A stretch of 35,463 nt of DNA, from assembly GCA_005879985.1 (NCBI GenBank), contig VBIA01000153.1:1-35463 (forward strand). The letters are read 5' to 3'. Source of the DNA: Chloroflexota bacterium. GTDB taxonomy: Bacteria; Chloroflexota; Dormibacteria; Dormibacterales; Dormibacteraceae. The position numbers and the translations under genes were made by a program. Within the stretch, counting starts at the first letter, position 1. Each line of letters begins with the position of its first letter. Positions 28,800 through 35,463 of the stretch are shown in pieces. The notes beneath the pieces are model-generated. The model saw nothing but the letters and a program-made list of their open reading frames with translations. It had not been told where the DNA came from and did no database searches.

Positions 28800-30815
28800 C
28801 TAGACCGACTGCAGCCGGTGCGACGGCGCTCCGTTGTGCTGCACGTGGCTCAGGTGATCGGCCTTGCGGCAGAACTCGTCCACCGTCGTGATCAGCTCGG
28901 CATGCGACCACGTGAGCGGTGAGACCGAGAGCGGCACGCCGGTGTTGGGGTCGAGCTGCTCGGAAAGCAGGCCGCCCGGCAGCTGGTGCGCGACGACCCA
29001 GTTGATGATGTCGCGCGCGGGCTTCAGGTCGGCGGTGGTCTTGGCCATCGCGATGTGCCACTGCGCCATCCACAGCGTGCAGATGAACCAGGGGTTGCCG
29101 GGCACGCGGCTGCTGTTGTTCTCGACGCGGAAGTAGTAGTCGTCCTTGTAGCGCGCGATGCCGCCAGCGTCGCCCTTGTTGGACAGCTGCTCGTGGATCG
29201 CCTCCATCGTGTCGGCGATGCGCGCCTCATCGGGCGAGTACATGCCAAAGCGCCACAGCCCGCAGATGGCACTGTCGATGACCATGTCGACCGTCAGGGT
29301 CCCGTCTTCCTCCACCGCCAGCCTGCGCGCGAAGCGACCCAGCTCGGGGCTGTACAGATGTGTGTCCGAGGCTTCGCGCAATCGCTCGGCGGCGTCGCGA
29401 TAGCGGACCAGCGCGGGCTTGTCGCCGAAAAGCTCCGCGAAGTTGCGCGCCGCGTCCAGACCGGCCCACACGGAGCCGACCGTGAACGCGTGCACCCCCC
29501 ACCGCTCCTCCCACAGGTCCCACGAAGGCTTGATCAGCCCGTTGCGGTCGTCGAAGTACTCGACCATCCAGTCGGCGGCGGGCACGACCAGGGTCGAGTA
29601 CAGGTGGAGGATGTAGTCGAGGTTGCGGTGGATCTTGTAGTGCTGCCACAGCGCCCACAGCACGAGGCCCGTCTCGTCCTCCTGGATCGGCAGGGTGCGC
29701 AGGCCGTGGCTATCCACCCAGGGCAGCCACGAGCTGCCGGGCAGCCCGTACGGCGTGTACTTGTGGAGGAAGAAGCCTTCCTCCACCAGCGACTCCTGAC
29801 AGAAGGTGAAAAACAGCCGCGTAACGTCCTCATGGCCTGACCGATCGAGCGCATTGGCGACGATGGCGCCGTCGCGCGGCCACGCGTATGCGTACGTGTC
29901 GCGTGCGAACTTGGTGATGTCGAAGTCGGTTGCGGCGATGATGCCGCCGTGGTTGTCGACGTGGCTGCGCGCCGTGAGGATGCTGCGTCGGTACAGGTGC
30001 GTGACCTCCGGCCCGAGCTCTTCGTCGATGTGGCGGTGGTCCTTCTCCGACCAGACGCGCCAGTACGTGATGGTGCGGCCGCGGTACGTCTCAGCACCCT
30101 TGGCGACGAGGAGGTCCTGGCCGTAGGTCGTGACCTCGCTCAACCGGGTGCCCATGCAGACCCAGTGCGTCAGCTGGCGCGGCTCGCCCGCGACGGCCGG
30201 CCCGATTTCGAACCCGACCGTGCAGTCCACCGCTCCCTGCTCGATGGGGTTACGCCCGAGGACGCCGTCCTCCGCGTCGATCCACGTGCCCGCCGCGCCG
30301 TTGCCCTTCTTGCCGTTGGCCCAGGTGTCGATTCCGAACTGCGACCCGTGGATTCCGCCCATCAGGAAGTAGCGGTTGGCCTTGTACGCCAGGACCCCGC
30401 GATGGCGCGGGTCGTAGGCGACGGTGTTGCCGATGTCGGAGCCTTCGATGTACCAGTCGTAGTGGAAGAAGACGCGGCCGACGTCGAAGCCTGATGGGCT
30501 GACCACCTCGACCTTGCGCACGAACCAGTTGCGCGCCATGTCGACGAAGTCTTCGAACTTCACAGCGATGCCAAGGCGTGGATGCTTGAGCGTGACGTTC
30601 GTGACCAACGAGTCCGGCGCGTACTCCAGCTCGCGCTGCCAAGCCGGGTCGTCGAGCCATGCGAACTTGCCGTCGATGAAGAACCCCGTGTGGCATGGGT
30701 TGCCCATGGTCTGGTTGGCATCGCCGACGCGCGGGAAGTAAAGGTCGCGGACCGTGTAGTTGGCGTCGAAGCCCACGAGCACGTTGCCGTTGCCGATGAC
30801 GATGGTCCTGGGCAT
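28800..30815 (-). CDS. Glycoside hydrolase family 15 (glucoamylase-like)
   Basis: The 671-residue cytoplasmic protein has an N-terminal super-sandwich domain (about 1-270, GNGNVLVGFDANYTVRDLYFP) and a C-terminal (alpha/alpha)6 barrel. Barrel motifs are YAYAWPRDGA (W312, R314, D315), LPWVDSHGLRTLPIQEDETGLVLWALW, KPSWDLWEERWGVHAFTVG and GGLLSEQLDPNTG, where Glu619 is the likely catalytic base. Relatives are glucoamylases, glucodextranases and trehalases that remove terminal glucose. No signal peptide is visible, so an internal role such as glycogen or trehalose turnover is more likely than external starch use. The ATG at 30815 follows TACGAT by ten bases. The WDG-repeat gene follows in the same transcript. 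Confidence 0.92.
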   Translation of the reverse strand: MPRTIVIGNGNVLVGFDANYTVRDLYFPRVGDANQTMGNPCHTGFFIDGKFAWLDDPAWQRELEYAPDSLVTNVTLKHPRLGIAVKFEDFVDMARNWFVRKVEVVSPSGFDVGRVFFHYDWYIEGSDIGNTVAYDPRHRGVLAYKANRYFLMGGIHGSQFGIDTWANGKKGNGAAGTWIDAEDGVLGRNPIEQGAVDCTVGFEIGPAVAGEPRQLTHWVCMGTRLSEVTTYGQDLLVAKGAETYRGRTITYWRVWSEKDHRHIDEELGPEVTHLYRRSILTARSHVDNHGGIIAATDFDITKFARDTYAYAWPRDGAIVANALDRSGHEDVTRLFFTFCQESLVEEGFFLHKYTPYGLPGSSWLPWVDSHGLRTLPIQEDETGLVLWALWQHYKIHRNLDYILHLYSTLVVPAADWMVEYFDDRNGLIKPSWDLWEERWGVHAFTVGSVWAGLDAARNFAELFGDKPALVRYRDAAERLREASDTHLYSPELGRFARRLAVEEDGTLTVDMVIDSAICGLWRFGMYSPDEARIADTMEAIHEQLSNKGDAGGIARYKDDYYFRVENNSSRVPGNPWFICTLWMAQWHIAMAKTTADLKPARDIINWVVAHQLPGGLLSEQLDPNTGVPLSVSPLTWSHAELITTVDEFCRKADHLSHVQHNGAPSHRLQSV

Positions 30816-30825
30816 TGCGGGCTGA

Positions 30826-30831
30826 ATCGTA
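30826..30831 (-). promoter_or_regulatory. -10 box TACGAT for GH15 gene
   Basis: TACGAT on the minus strand ends ten bases before the ATG at 30815, implying a leader of zero to four bases. Confidence 0.45.
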
Positions 30832-30872
30832 GTTTTTCGTTCGCCAGTTCGCTTGCCGTTAACAGGCAGGGT

Positions 30873-30900
30873 TTGCAGACCGCCGGCTGCCGCCTACAAT
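30873..30900 (+). promoter_or_regulatory. Promoter TTGCAG-N16-TACAAT
   Basis: TTGCAG (30873-30878) and TACAAT (30895-30900) are 16 bp apart on the plus strand. The transcript would start near 30907 and carry a GGAG (30927-30930) before the TTG at 30939, so this gene has a normal leader, unlike most others here. Confidence 0.55.
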
Positions 30901-30938
30901 CGGCCCCGAACCGTCCCAGCATCATCGGAGCCAACGTC

Positions 30939-31463
30939 TTGAACGCCGATCCAGAACCGTTCCGGCCACCTGTCCGCGTCATCGCCTCGCGCCGGCGGCG
31001 GCGCACCGTTTCCGCCAGGGTGCGGTCGGGCGTGCTCGAGCTCCTGGTGCCGTCGTGGATGTCAGCCTCCGAGCGCGAGCGTTGGGCGGAAGCCATGCGC
31101 GTGCGCCTGGAGAAGCGGATGAGGCGATCGATCCCCTCCGACGAGCGCCTGGAAAGACGCGCGCGCGAGCTCAACCGCCGGCATTTCGGCGGGCGGCTCA
31201 GCTGGACGTCTATCGGTTTCGCCGACATGGCCAGCCGCTGGGGCAGCTGCTCGTTCACCGACGGCGCCATCCGCGTCGCCACGCGCGCCGCGAAGCTGCC
31301 CGAGTGGGTCCTCGACTACCTGGTCGTGCACGAGCTCGCCCACCTGGAGCACAGCGACCACGGTCCCGCGTTCCACGAGCTGGAGGACCGCTATCCGCTG
31401 ACCGAACGCGCGAAGGGCTACCTGATGGCGCTCGACCAGAACCCGGGGGCGACTACGGCCTGA
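30939..31463 (+). CDS. YgjP-like zinc metallopeptidase (DUF45)
   Basis: The 174-residue protein belongs to the YgjP/DUF45 group of gluzincin-like proteins. It has RWGSCSFTDGAIRVATRAAKLP (100-121, in two segments), the zinc motif VVHELAH (129-135) with His131, Glu132 and His135, and the third ligand His141 in EHSDHGPAF. The family is close to SprT/WLM peptidases; its substrates are not established. The start is TTG 30939, eight bases after GGAG, downstream of a promoter with both -35 and -10 boxes. An ATG further upstream in frame would run inside the GH15 gene. Its end overlaps the converging alcohol dehydrogenase gene by 11 bases. Confidence 0.85.
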   Translation: MNADPEPFRPPVRVIASRRRRRTVSARVRSGVLELLVPSWMSASERERWAEAMRVRLEKRMRRSIPSDERLERRARELNRRHFGGRLSWTSIGFADMASRWGSCSFTDGAIRVATRAAKLPEWVLDYLVVHELAHLEHSDHGPAFHELEDRYPLTERAKGYLMALDQNPGATTA

Positions 31464-32490
31464 GGACTATCTTCGTCGCCTCGCGAGCGTCAAACATGCG
31501 GTAGGCCGCGGCGGCCTGGTCGAGCTTCATGCGATGGCTGATGATCGACTCCGGCTGCAGCCGACCCGCGGCGACCAGGTCGAGCAGCGGCCGCATGTAC
31601 GCCTGCACGTTGCACCAGCCTGCGCGGAAGGTGAGCGCCCGCTGCCACATGTCGAGGTACGGAAAGTCCCCGATCGAATGGTTCGGTATTCCGACCATCG
31701 AGATCGTGCCTCCGCCCTTGACGACCTGCATCGCCGTTTCGACGGCGGTGAGGACGCCGACGCACTCGATGCTGCGGTCGACTCCGAAACCACCGGTGTC
31801 GCGCTTGATCGCCTCCACCGGATGGGTCTCTTTCGCGTTGACCGGGATCGCGCCCATCCCCTGTGCGAACTCGAGGCGGCTGTCGACCATGTCGACGACG
31901 AAGACGCGCGCCGGACCGAAGAGCTGCGCGCACATGATGGCCATCAGGCCCACGGGCCCCGCGCCGATCACGGCGACCGTGTCGCCGGGCTTGATCTCGG
32001 CCCGCTCGGCGGCGAAGAACCCGGTGGCCAGGATGTCGCCGACGAAGATCGCCTGCTCATCGTTCATTCCGTCCGGGATCGCCTCCAACGTGCTGTCGGC
32101 CAGCGGCACAGTGACGTACTCGGACTGCGCGCCGCCCAGCGCCCCGAAGAACTCTCCGTAGCCGAACGCGCCCCGCTGCACGCACTGGTTGAACCAGCCG
32201 CGGATGCAGTAGTGGCAGTGGCCGCAGGCCACGAAGAATGACGACACGACGCGATCGCCTTTCTTGAAGCGGCGAACCTCGGGCCCCACGTCCTCGACCA
32301 CGCCGACGAACTCGTGGCCCATGCCCCAGCCTTCGGTGCCGGGTATGCGGCCCTCGTAGATGTGCAGGTCCGAGCCGCAAACGCCGGACAGCGTCACCTT
32401 CACAAGTGCGTCGGTCGGGTTGCTTAGCGAAGCCATCGGGACGTCCGTGACCTCGACCTGTTTCTCGCCCCGATACACGGCCGACTTCAT
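31453..32490 (-). CDS. Zinc-dependent alcohol dehydrogenase (MDR family)
   Basis: The 345-residue protein is a complete medium-chain dehydrogenase. Catalytic zinc ligands are Cys38 (GVCGSDLH), His59 and Glu60 (GMGHEF). Structural zinc is held by Cys89, Cys92, Cys95 and Cys103 (CGHCHYC, then C). The Rossmann motif is VAVIGAGPVGLMAI. The final part (SHRMKLDQAAAAYRMFDAREATKIVL) is typical of the formaldehyde dehydrogenase-like/sorbitol dehydrogenase-like branch. It oxidises an alcohol with NAD(P)+; the substrate is not predictable. The ATG at 32490 has TAGAAT six bases upstream, fitting a leaderless mRNA. It is divergent from the SDR gene. Confidence 0.93.
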   Translation of the reverse strand: MKSAVYRGEKQVEVTDVPMASLSNPTDALVKVTLSGVCGSDLHIYEGRIPGTEGWGMGHEFVGVVEDVGPEVRRFKKGDRVVSSFFVACGHCHYCIRGWFNQCVQRGAFGYGEFFGALGGAQSEYVTVPLADSTLEAIPDGMNDEQAIFVGDILATGFFAAERAEIKPGDTVAVIGAGPVGLMAIMCAQLFGPARVFVVDMVDSRLEFAQGMGAIPVNAKETHPVEAIKRDTGGFGVDRSIECVGVLTAVETAMQVVKGGGTISMVGIPNHSIGDFPYLDMWQRALTFRAGWCNVQAYMRPLLDLVAAGRLQPESIISHRMKLDQAAAAYRMFDAREATKIVLRP

Positions 32491-32496
32491 GTCCGG

Positions 32497-32502
32497 ATTC
32501 TA
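32497..32502 (-). promoter_or_regulatory. -10 box TAGAAT for alcohol dehydrogenase
   Basis: TAGAAT on the minus strand ends six bases before the ATG at 32490, a leaderless arrangement. A 10-bp tandem repeat (TAGGCCGC at 32501 and 32511) lies between it and the opposite promoter. Confidence 0.5.
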
Positions 32503-32521
32503 GGCCGCCCTAGGCCGCGCC

Positions 32522-32527
32522 TAAGCT
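32522..32527 (+). promoter_or_regulatory. -10 box TAAGCT for SDR gene
   Basis: TAAGCT ends six bases before the GTG at 32534. It supports that GTG as the start and a leaderless mRNA. Confidence 0.45.
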
Positions 32528-32533
32528 AGCCAC

Positions 32534-33280
32534 GTGCGGCTCAAGGGGGCGGTCGTCGTCATCACCGGAGCGTCCAGCGGCATCGGGGAGGCGGCAGCGC
32601 TCGCGTTCGCGCGAAGGCGCGCCAACCTCGTGCTTGGCGCACGCCGAGTCGACGCGCTGAACGCGGTCGCGCAAAAGTGCCGCGACAAAGGCGCACCAGA
32701 GGTGACCGTCCGCCGTCTCGACGTCAGTCAGCGCGTCGAGGCGCGTGCGTTCGTCGCGGCGGCGCTTCGCGACCACGAGCGCATCGACGTGCTCGTCAAC
32801 AACGCGGGCCTGGGATGGATGGGCCGCATGCATGAAATGCCCGAAGACAAGATCGACGAGCTGATCGCCACGAATGTGAAGGGTGTCATCGCCACTACGC
32901 AGGCCGCCATGCCGTCGATGGTGCAGCGGCGGCGCGGCGTGATCATCAACGTCGCGTCTGTGTTGGGTTTTCGGGCCGCGCCCTATTCGGCCGTCTACTC
33001 CGCCACCAAGCACGCGGTGGTCGGCTTCTCCCACGCGCTTCGGGGCGAGCTGTCCGGCACAGGCGTCAAGGTGTGCGTCGTCTACCCCGCGAGCACCGAG
33101 ACGGGATTCTTCGCCGAGACCGAGGCGCCGATCGGACCGCAGTATCCCGCGTGGTGGGTGGCCAACGCGATGGCGGAGCCCGTGTTCGGGGGCCTGCTCG
33201 ACCATGCGCTCGGAGAGGCGCGGCGGATGAAATCGCCTCACGTCGGCGCGAGCCCGCCGCCCGCGGACGAGCGCGCCTAG
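32534..33280 (+). CDS. Short-chain dehydrogenase/reductase
   Basis: The 248-residue protein is a classical SDR. It has the cofactor loop TGASSGIG (11-18), GARR after strand 2 (preference for NADPH is likely), LDVS, NNAG (89-92), Asn114, Ser142 and the catalytic YSATK (Tyr155, Lys159). After the active site, PASTETGFF matches the family's PG-motif region in a modified form. Substrate unknown. The GTG at 32534 is at the correct place for the family (RLKGAVVVITGASSG) and is preceded by TAAGCT. The last about 20 residues are a polar, Pro-rich tail. Confidence 0.92.
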   Translation: MRLKGAVVVITGASSGIGEAAALAFARRRANLVLGARRVDALNAVAQKCRDKGAPEVTVRRLDVSQRVEARAFVAAALRDHERIDVLVNNAGLGWMGRMHEMPEDKIDELIATNVKGVIATTQAAMPSMVQRRRGVIINVASVLGFRAAPYSAVYSATKHAVVGFSHALRGELSGTGVKVCVVYPASTETGFFAETEAPIGPQYPAWWVANAMAEPVFGGLLDHALGEARRMKSPHVGASPPPADERA

Positions 33281-33298
33281 CGCCGGATCAATTCCGAC

Positions 33299-33739
33299 CT
33301 ATTGGCCCACACCAACCACAACTTCGCTCACCGTCGTTATCCCTGTACTGAGGCGGAGCCGCACTGTGAGGCGGTCTCCGGCTCGCACTCGAAGAGGTTC
33401 TCCGGTGATTGAAACCATCTCCAGAAACACGCCACTCGGCATTCGACGGTAATCGACGCTCACACCATCAAAGTGGTTGAGCGTGCGCAGGGCTTGTGGT
33501 CCATCGATTCCGATTTCCAGGACGTCTATTGGGGGACCAGCCTCAGTCCTGCGGAGCTTGAGTCGCACGTCAATGTGCTCTGGCTCGTCTTCGTCTCCCA
33601 GGTGACTGTCGCGACACAAGCGAGCCGTCACGCCAGCATCAAGCCCTGAAGGCGGCCCTGGGGGTCTCAGCCGTTCCATGAGCCTAGCCAGCACCTGCCG
33701 GAAGCGCGGATCTGGAACGCCCACCCCGCCGGGCATCAT
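33299..33739 (-). CDS. Protein of unknown function, atypical composition
   Basis: The frame gives 146 residues from ATG 33739 (MPGGVGVPDPRFRQVLARLMERL after an additional Met). The N-terminal third is helical and basic; the last about 90 residues look beta-rich (HIDVRLKLRR, VFLEMVSITGEPLRVRAGDRL, VSEVVVGVG). No catalytic motif, signal or membrane segment is visible and I know no family. Its DNA looks less GC-rich at third codon positions than its neighbours, so recent acquisition is possible. An in-frame start further upstream would overlap the DUF72 gene; 33739 leaves 38 bases after that gene's stop. No ribosome site is clear, so the start is uncertain. Confidence 0.5.
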   Translation of the reverse strand: MMPGGVGVPDPRFRQVLARLMERLRPPGPPSGLDAGVTARLCRDSHLGDEDEPEHIDVRLKLRRTEAGPPIDVLEIGIDGPQALRTLNHFDGVSVDYRRMPSGVFLEMVSITGEPLRVRAGDRLTVRLRLSTGITTVSEVVVGVGQ

Positions 33740-33777
33740 AGGCCGGAGATGGCCGTTGCAGATTTCACGGCCCAGGG

Positions 33778-34683
33778 CTACTTCTGCCAGGCCGCTAGGA
33801 GCTCCTCCAGCTTCTGGGCGTTCTTGACCGAGTAGTTCGAGTAGTTGTTGTTCATGATCGCGTGGACCTCCTTGGCCGAGCGCTCCATCTCCTTGATGCG
33901 CGGCACCCACTCCCGCAGGTCGGCGTCCGGGTAGTCGTACCGAAAGCGCACGTTCGGCGGCGCGTTGCGCTGGTCCCAGGTCTCGTGATTGCGGCCGTGG
34001 AACCGCGCCACCGCCAGCTTGCTCGAGGTCACCTCATGCAGCGCGGGCATGCTCGAGTCGTGTCCCTGCGGCGTGTCGACCGCCACATACGGAATGTCGC
34101 GCGACCTCAGGAAGGCGAGCGTGCCGTCGAGATGGCGCGCGTCGAGCCATTCGATCTTCCTGAACTCGACCGCGATCTGAAATCCATGCATGCGCTCCTG
34201 CACCTGCTCGACGTATGACAGCGAGCGAGACGATGGAAGGAACCAGCGCGGGAACTGAAAGAACACCGCGCCGATGCGGCCGGCCGCGCGCAGCGGCTCG
34301 AGCGCGGAGCGAAAGCGCTCCCACGCCTCGTCCACGAGCTCGGGCGGCAGCTGCTCCACGTAGAGCGTGCTCTTGGCACGGAGGGCCTCGGGCAGCTCCG
34401 CGCGGAGGTCGGGCGGCAGGTTCATGGGCCGCGTGGGGTGGTTGGTGAAGAGCGAGAACGACTTGACGTCGAAAAGGAAGCCTGGCGGCGTCCGCGCCGC
34501 CCAGCGCTCGATCACCTCGGGTTTGGGGATGCCGTAGTAGGTCGTGTCCGCCTCGGCCATCGAAAACTGGGTCGCATAGAAGGCGAGGCGGTCCTCGGAC
34601 GTCTTGACGGCCATCGGGTAGAAGAGCCGGGAATCGATCAGTGACCGGTCGATCCAGCCGGCGATCCCACACCTGACAGTCAT
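33778..34683 (-). CDS. DUF72 family protein (YecE-like)
   Basis: The 301-residue protein is a DUF72 TIM-barrel-like protein: MTVRCGIAGWIDRSL at the start, then RLAFYATQFSMAEADTTYYGIP (about 33-54, in two pieces), FLFDVKSFSLFTNH, GAVFFQFPRWF, IAVEFRKIEW, PYVAVDTPQ, and YDYPDADLREWVPRI with MNNNYSNYSVKNAQKL at the end. This is the usual order of family motifs. DUF72 proteins have no settled function. The ATG at 34683 is chosen because the family begins there; a longer frame runs across the divergent CHASE2 gene. No TANNNT box is seen upstream. Confidence 0.9.
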   Translation of the reverse strand: MTVRCGIAGWIDRSLIDSRLFYPMAVKTSEDRLAFYATQFSMAEADTTYYGIPKPEVIERWAARTPPGFLFDVKSFSLFTNHPTRPMNLPPDLRAELPEALRAKSTLYVEQLPPELVDEAWERFRSALEPLRAAGRIGAVFFQFPRWFLPSSRSLSYVEQVQERMHGFQIAVEFRKIEWLDARHLDGTLAFLRSRDIPYVAVDTPQGHDSSMPALHEVTSSKLAVARFHGRNHETWDQRNAPPNVRFRYDYPDADLREWVPRIKEMERSAKEVHAIMNNNYSNYSVKNAQKLEELLAAWQK

Positions 34684-34721
34684 CTCGGCGCGATGGTGGC
34701 ACAGGCGGCTGAGGCGGGCGC

Positions 34722-34727
34722 TATGAT
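34722..34727 (+). promoter_or_regulatory. -10 box TATGAT overlapping a candidate ATG
   Basis: TATGAT (one mismatch to TATAAT) contains the ATG at 34723 and lies ten bases before an in-frame TTG at 34738. If it is the promoter, translation must begin at the TTG. Confidence 0.4.
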
Positions 34728-35463
34728 CCCGCCAGCCTTGGGCCGCTTCATCCGCTACTGGTACACATACCGCACGGTCGTCGCGGTGTTGCTGGGGATC
34801 CTCGTCAGCGGCTCGATGTACTGGCTCTATACGCAGCAGGTCGCATGTGACAACCAGGACCCGAGCTGCGCCATCCGCCTCTCGCTGCACCCGGAAGACC
34901 GGCTGTTCTTCGAGTCGACCGACCCGAATATCGTCCTGATCGGAATCGACGACGCGAGCGTCCGGGAGCTGGGCAAATTCCCGCTGGACCGACTCGACTA
35001 CGCGACCGCCCTCGACACCCTCAACCAGGACCAGGCCGGCGTGGCCGCATTTGACATCGGGTTCTCCGACCCAGGACGAAGCGAGGACGGCGACCGGAAG
35101 TTTGAGAAGTCACTCGGCGCGACCAAGGTGCCGGTGGTCCTCGCCTATGGCTCCAGCGGAGAGCTTCGCTCGGGCGACGGCCAGGTCTTCATGACCGGCG
35201 CCGACGAGATCCCGCTGCACAGGTTCCGGTGCCTTGACGCAGCCGGCGCCGCCATCGCGCCATGCGCGAGGCCAAACCCCAATGTGATCCTCGGCTCGAC
35301 CGACCTGCGGCCCGACGCGGACGGCGTGGTCCGCAAGATGCCGATGTTCGTCAGCCCCACCTGCAACCAGACGGGCAGCTGCTCGACTCCGAATATCGAC
35401 GCGCTGGGCTTCGCGGCCTATCGCGCCTGGTCGCTCCAGGGCAGCGAAGGTCCCGACCTGACC
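34723..35463 (+). CDS. CHASE2-domain sensor protein, 3' end cut by window edge
   Basis: The frame is open from 34723 to the right edge (247 codons). It has a transmembrane helix at about 18-37 (TVVAVLLGILVSGSMYWLY) and then the extracellular CHASE2 sensing domain: IVLIGIDDASVRELGKFPL, LNQDQAGVAAFDIGFSDPG, LGSTDLRPDADGVVRKMPMF. Cysteines (near 43, 49, 178, 189, 222 and 227) may form disulfides outside the cell. CHASE2 is usually followed by three helices and an adenylate cyclase, GGDEF, histidine kinase or serine/threonine kinase domain; that output part is beyond the window. The start is ATG 34723 or TTG 34738. Confidence 0.85.
   Translation, partial: MIPPALGRFIRYWYTYRTVVAVLLGILVSGSMYWLYTQQVACDNQDPSCAIRLSLHPEDRLFFESTDPNIVLIGIDDASVRELGKFPLDRLDYATALDTLNQDQAGVAAFDIGFSDPGRSEDGDRKFEKSLGATKVPVVLAYGSSGELRSGDGQVFMTGADEIPLHRFRCLDAAGAAIAPCARPNPNVILGSTDLRPDADGVVRKMPMFVSPTCNQTGSCSTPNIDALGFAAYRAWSLQGSEGPDLT

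Noticed and set aside
33740-33910. Longer start for the 33299-33739 gene
   Set aside because: It would overlap the 3' end of the DUF72 gene by more than 130 bases with shadow-like composition.
1-35463. tRNA, rRNA, CRISPR arrays, integron or phage modules
   Set aside because: No cloverleaf-like sequence with a GTTCRANNC T-arm, no rRNA segments, no regular spaced repeats and no terminase, capsid or attC-like features were seen. The Xer recombinase has no cassette or phage neighbours.

Overview
This is a GC-rich, gene-dense bacterial chromosome segment of about 35 kb. It carries no rRNA, tRNA, CRISPR array, insertion sequence or plasmid or phage module that I can see. The gene content is of the Chloroflexota / Dormibacterota / Actinomycetota kind: an archaeal/eukaryotic-type ATP-dependent DNA ligase, two GT87-like membrane glycosyltransferases, GH15 glucoamylase, Actinobacteria-style VWA protein, SufR-type regulator and WDG-repeat membrane proteins. 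A soil lineage such as Dormibacterota is my best guess, at low confidence. Start sites support a Terrabacteria-like lineage: many genes at operon heads have a TANNNT -10 hexamer only 5-11 nt before an ATG, GTG or TTG, the signature of leaderless mRNAs.

Layout. 1-3.9 kb: a cut-off lipoprotein, a XerC/D-type recombinase, a minus-strand run of membrane proteins (WDG-repeat protein plus two small paralogues) and a lipoprotein with a likely 3' frameshift. 3.9-6.6 kb: a small unknown gene with its own terminator, divergent from a SufR-like [4Fe-4S] regulator, then NAD(P)HX epimerase and a ligase-associated MBL exonuclease. 6.6-12.5 kb: a minus operon (small Cys-rich protein, zinc-ribbon protein, RibD/DHFR-fold protein) divergent from a plus operon (DNA ligase, MBL protein lacking its metal motif, cation/proton antiporter, GT87). 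12.4-17.2 kb: ClpP, an unknown gene, a decayed class V aminotransferase, O-methyltransferase, MFS exporter and APH-fold kinase. 17.2-23.2 kb: minus operons pckA-SLOG-moaD-moaE and amidase-VWA, the latter preceded by a symmetric triple palindrome. 23.2-28 kb: UPF0173 hydrolase and GT87 divergent from a frameshifted acyl-CoA carboxylase beta subunit, then PlsC and a structured intergenic element. 28-35.5 kb: a second WDG-repeat protein with GH15, YgjP-like metallopeptidase, zinc alcohol dehydrogenase, SDR, an unknown gene, DUF72 and the start of a CHASE2 sensor.

Three signals deserve attention. First, divergent gene pairs share a 7-bp self-complementary TANNNTA that can serve as the -10 box in both directions. 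Second, a family of three hairpins ending in CGGGGACCCC, with compensatory base changes, sits at gene borders; one copy adds 15 residues after the essential Gly-Gly of MoaD and another supplies a start codon. Third, at least four conserved proteins (class V aminotransferase, PckA, carboxylase beta subunit, MBL protein) look as if a block was removed from the middle, and a lipoprotein seems to lack one base. That is either genuine decay or a consensus/assembly problem, and it should be resolved before metabolic conclusions are drawn. No gene-free stretch exceeds 300 bases; the largest (26833-27120) holds three hairpins.
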